Assembly (NCBI RefSeq): GCF_000816145.1
Contig: NZ_CP007141.1
Span: forward strand, 1,984,001-2,048,000
Reading direction: 5' to 3'
Source: Pseudothermotoga hypogea DSM 11164 = NBRC 106472
GTDB lineage: Bacteria > Thermotogota > Thermotogae > Thermotogales > DSM-5069
Length of the DNA: 64,000 nt
Both the position numbers and the translations under genes were made by a program. The notes beneath the pieces are model-generated. The model worked only from the letters and a program-made list of their open reading frames with translations. It was not told where the DNA came from and ran no database searches. Shown here piece by piece: positions 62,308-64,000 of the stretch. Each line of letters starts with the position of its first letter. Position 1 is the first letter of the stretch.

Positions 62308-63030
62308 GTGCTGAGGTTGCAGAACGTCAGTCTCGTCAGAGATTCCAAGTTCATACTGAAGAATATCAATCTGACGTTCAACGAGAAAGAAGTACACGTC
62401 ATCATGGGGCCGAACGGGGCTGGCAAGTCCTCGTTAGCCTATGTGATCATGGGATTGGAAGGCTACAAACCAACCGAAGGAAGGATCTTTCTCGACGATG
62501 TAGACATCACCGACCTCAGAGTCGATGAGAGGGCGAAACTCGGGATACATCTCATGTGGCAGGAACCAGTCAGGTTCAGAGGTCTGACGGTGAGACAGTA
62601 CCTCACACTGGGTGGAAAAATGAAGGTTTCACAGAGTGATCTCGAGGAAGTCCTGCACCTGGTCGGCCTGTCTCCGGGTCTCTATCTTAACAGGATGGTC
62701 GATGAATTGTTGAGTGGTGGTGAGAGAAAACGAGTCGAGCTGGCGTCCATCTTGTTGCTTAGACCGAGATACGCGATCATGGACGAACCTGATTCTGGCA
62801 TAGATATTCTCTCACTCGACATGATAAAGGCTGTGGCTCAGAGAATCGTCGAACATCGTGGCTCACTCGTAATGATCACACACCGCGAGGAGATGGTTTC
62901 GATCGCAAACGTTGCCCACGTTCTGTGTGATGGTAGGATCATTCAAACTGGTCCACCGGACAAGATCATGAGGTATTACAAAAGCTTCTGTGACGTGTGC
63001 GATCACACGAACGTGCCGGCCAAGGAGTGA
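62308..63030 (+). CDS. sufC: Iron-sulfur cluster assembly ATPase SufC
   Basis: A 240-residue ABC-type ATPase of the SUF system. GPNGAGKSSLAYVIMG (Walker A), LSGGERKRVELASIL (signature), YAIMDEPDSGIDI (Walker B, family-specific) and TITHREEM-like MITHREEM are all present. It powers cluster assembly on SufB/D. It starts with GTG. An Rrf2-type regulator is not nearby. It shares one base with the next gene. Confidence 0.93.
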   Translation: MLRLQNVSLVRDSKFILKNINLTFNEKEVHVIMGPNGAGKSSLAYVIMGLEGYKPTEGRIFLDDVDITDLRVDERAKLGIHLMWQEPVRFRGLTVRQYLTLGGKMKVSQSDLEEVLHLVGLSPGLYLNRMVDELLSGGERKRVELASILLLRPRYAIMDEPDSGIDILSLDMIKAVAQRIVEHRGSLVMITHREEMVSIANVAHVLCDGRIIQTGPPDKIMRYYKSFCDVCDHTNVPAKE

Positions 63031-63035
63031 TGGGT

Positions 63036-63995
63036 ATGCAAGTTGATGTAGACAGAAGAACTGAATTCGAAGCCCTCGTTAAGGCGTACGAGAAGGCCGG
63101 CGGGGACGTATCGAAGTTTCTGGACAGAAGGATCGCTTCGATCATCATAAGCGGCGATAAAGTGGTCGGCCTGAACAACGTTCCGGGCGTGGAGCTCGTG
63201 CCGCAGACGATAGAACACGGCGTTCACGCGAAGATGATCATAAAGAAGGGAACCAAGCTCTCGTTCCCAATCCACGTGTGTACAGGATATCTACAACGCG
63301 ACGGCTATCAAAAGGTGATCTTCGACATCGTCGTGGAGGAAGATGCCGAAGCCCACTTTGTCGCACACTGTGTGTTTCCATGGACGGAACAATTCACCCA
63401 CGATGCACTCATGAACGTCGTGGTCAAGAAGAACGCGAAGATGTCCTACTCAGACGAGCATTACCATTCGGAAGCGGGCACGGTCAATCTGATCACTGTT
63501 TCACGCGTGGTCGTGGAGGAGAACGGGCTCTATGTGAACAGATTCGCGCTCACGAAGACCCGTGTCGGCAAGATGAGGTTGGACTTTTCTGTGGAGTTAA
63601 AAGATCGTGCGGTGGCTGACATGCTGGCGCGCGTGAGGGCGAGTGGGAACGATGAGGTGGACATCCACGAGAAGGTGGACCTGGTTGGTGTCGAATCTCG
63701 AGGCGTGCTGAGTACCATCGTCGTTGCACTGGATAGAGCCAGAGCGCGTGTCGTCAACGAGGCATACGGAAGAGGAGAGTACTCGAAAGGTCACGTGAAG
63801 TGCGAGGAAATCACCAAAGGTTCAGATGTGCAGGTGAGCACGGTTCCAATATTGAAGGTCTTCAACGACAGAGCGGAACTCACCCATGAAGCGTCCATAG
63901 GTAGGGTGAACGCGAAGCAACTTGAAACACTCATGAGTAAAGGTTTGAGTGAAGATGAAGCCACCGAGCTCATCATAAAGGGACTCTTAAGTTGA
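63036..63995 (+). CDS. sufB: SufB/SufD-family iron-sulfur cluster scaffold protein
   Basis: A 319-residue beta-helical SufBD protein, shorter than E. coli SufB (~490). The beta-helix core contains FDIVVEEDAEAHFVAHCVFP and SDEHYHSEAGTVNLITVSRV. The C-terminal HEASIGRVNAKQLETLMSKG LSEDEA block includes the conserved His-Glu used in the scaffold. The chain lacks most of the N-terminal region. The ATG at 63036 is 9 nt after AAGGAG; ATG 63030 is possible. It could serve as both SufB and SufD. Confidence 0.9.
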   Translation: MQVDVDRRTEFEALVKAYEKAGGDVSKFLDRRIASIIISGDKVVGLNNVPGVELVPQTIEHGVHAKMIIKKGTKLSFPIHVCTGYLQRDGYQKVIFDIVVEEDAEAHFVAHCVFPWTEQFTHDALMNVVVKKNAKMSYSDEHYHSEAGTVNLITVSRVVVEENGLYVNRFALTKTRVGKMRLDFSVELKDRAVADMLARVRASGNDEVDIHEKVDLVGVESRGVLSTIVVALDRARARVVNEAYGRGEYSKGHVKCEEITKGSDVQVSTVPILKVFNDRAELTHEASIGRVNAKQLETLMSKGLSEDEATELIIKGLLS

Positions 63996-64000
63996 TGGGG

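Overview
The window looks like the chromosome of a hyperthermophilic or thermophilic member of the Thermotogae, most likely Pseudothermotoga or a close relative. The reasons are: the gene order ffh-rpsP-khpA-rimM-trmD-SPOUT methyltransferase-rplS-lepB; a ROK regulator/oligosaccharide ABC/GH3/GH16 laminarinase locus like that of Thermotoga; a sufC-sufB pair; and dense operons with strong GGAGG ribosome binding sites, many GTG/TTG starts and 1-60 nt gene overlaps. The genus assignment is inference; no rRNA gene is present.

Layout. 1-3,900 is a minus-strand operon (ftcD, hutI, rlmH, CBS-domain transporter-like protein). 3,950-10,620 runs on the plus strand: MscS, a DEDDh exonuclease, PIN-PhoH, an ABC-2 exporter, an M42 aminopeptidase and a TauE exporter. 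It meets an MFS gene on the minus strand. 12,080-17,630 is the translation/secretion operon (ffh to lepB) followed by upp. 17,860-24,170 is an uptake/catabolic locus: a complete tripartite tricarboxylate transporter, an M24-like protein that has lost metal ligands, a Gfo/Idh/MocA oxidoreductase and an orphan TRAP binding protein. tRNA-Glu(CTC), a short arginase-family protein, an MFS protein, an RNase Z-like MBL protein and a CoA-disulfide-reductase-like flavoprotein follow. 28,820-32,340 is a self-contained TetR-regulated ABC exporter operon with two palindromic operators. Next comes a decayed MFS gene.

33,440-44,430 is a beta-glucan utilisation locus: a ROK repressor, a five-gene oligosaccharide ABC transporter, a two-TM small protein, a GH3 beta-glucosidase and a CBM-GH16-CBM laminarinase. 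The secreted laminarinase would cut laminarin, the ABC system would import the oligosaccharides, and the GH3 enzyme would finish hydrolysis inside the cell.

44,500-49,870 is the accessory part of the window. It holds decayed small reading frames, a two-gene operon of unknown function, a membrane-anchored nuclease with a lamin-tail domain, the initiator tRNA, and an orphan promoter-terminator pair that may mark a small RNA. 49,999-54,080 carries an NCS2-type nucleobase permease and a minus-strand GntR/ABC/beta-repeat protein operon headed by a perfect 26-bp palindrome. 54,189-64,000 returns to ordinary genes: tRNA-Leu(CAG), a WecG/TagA glycosyltransferase, an MFS protein, mutL-GNAT-membrane sensor, a stand-alone FlhB C-terminal homologue with a partner, dgcN-dgcA-like genes, and sufC-sufB.

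No rRNA, CRISPR array, integrase, intact insertion sequence or confident riboswitch was seen.
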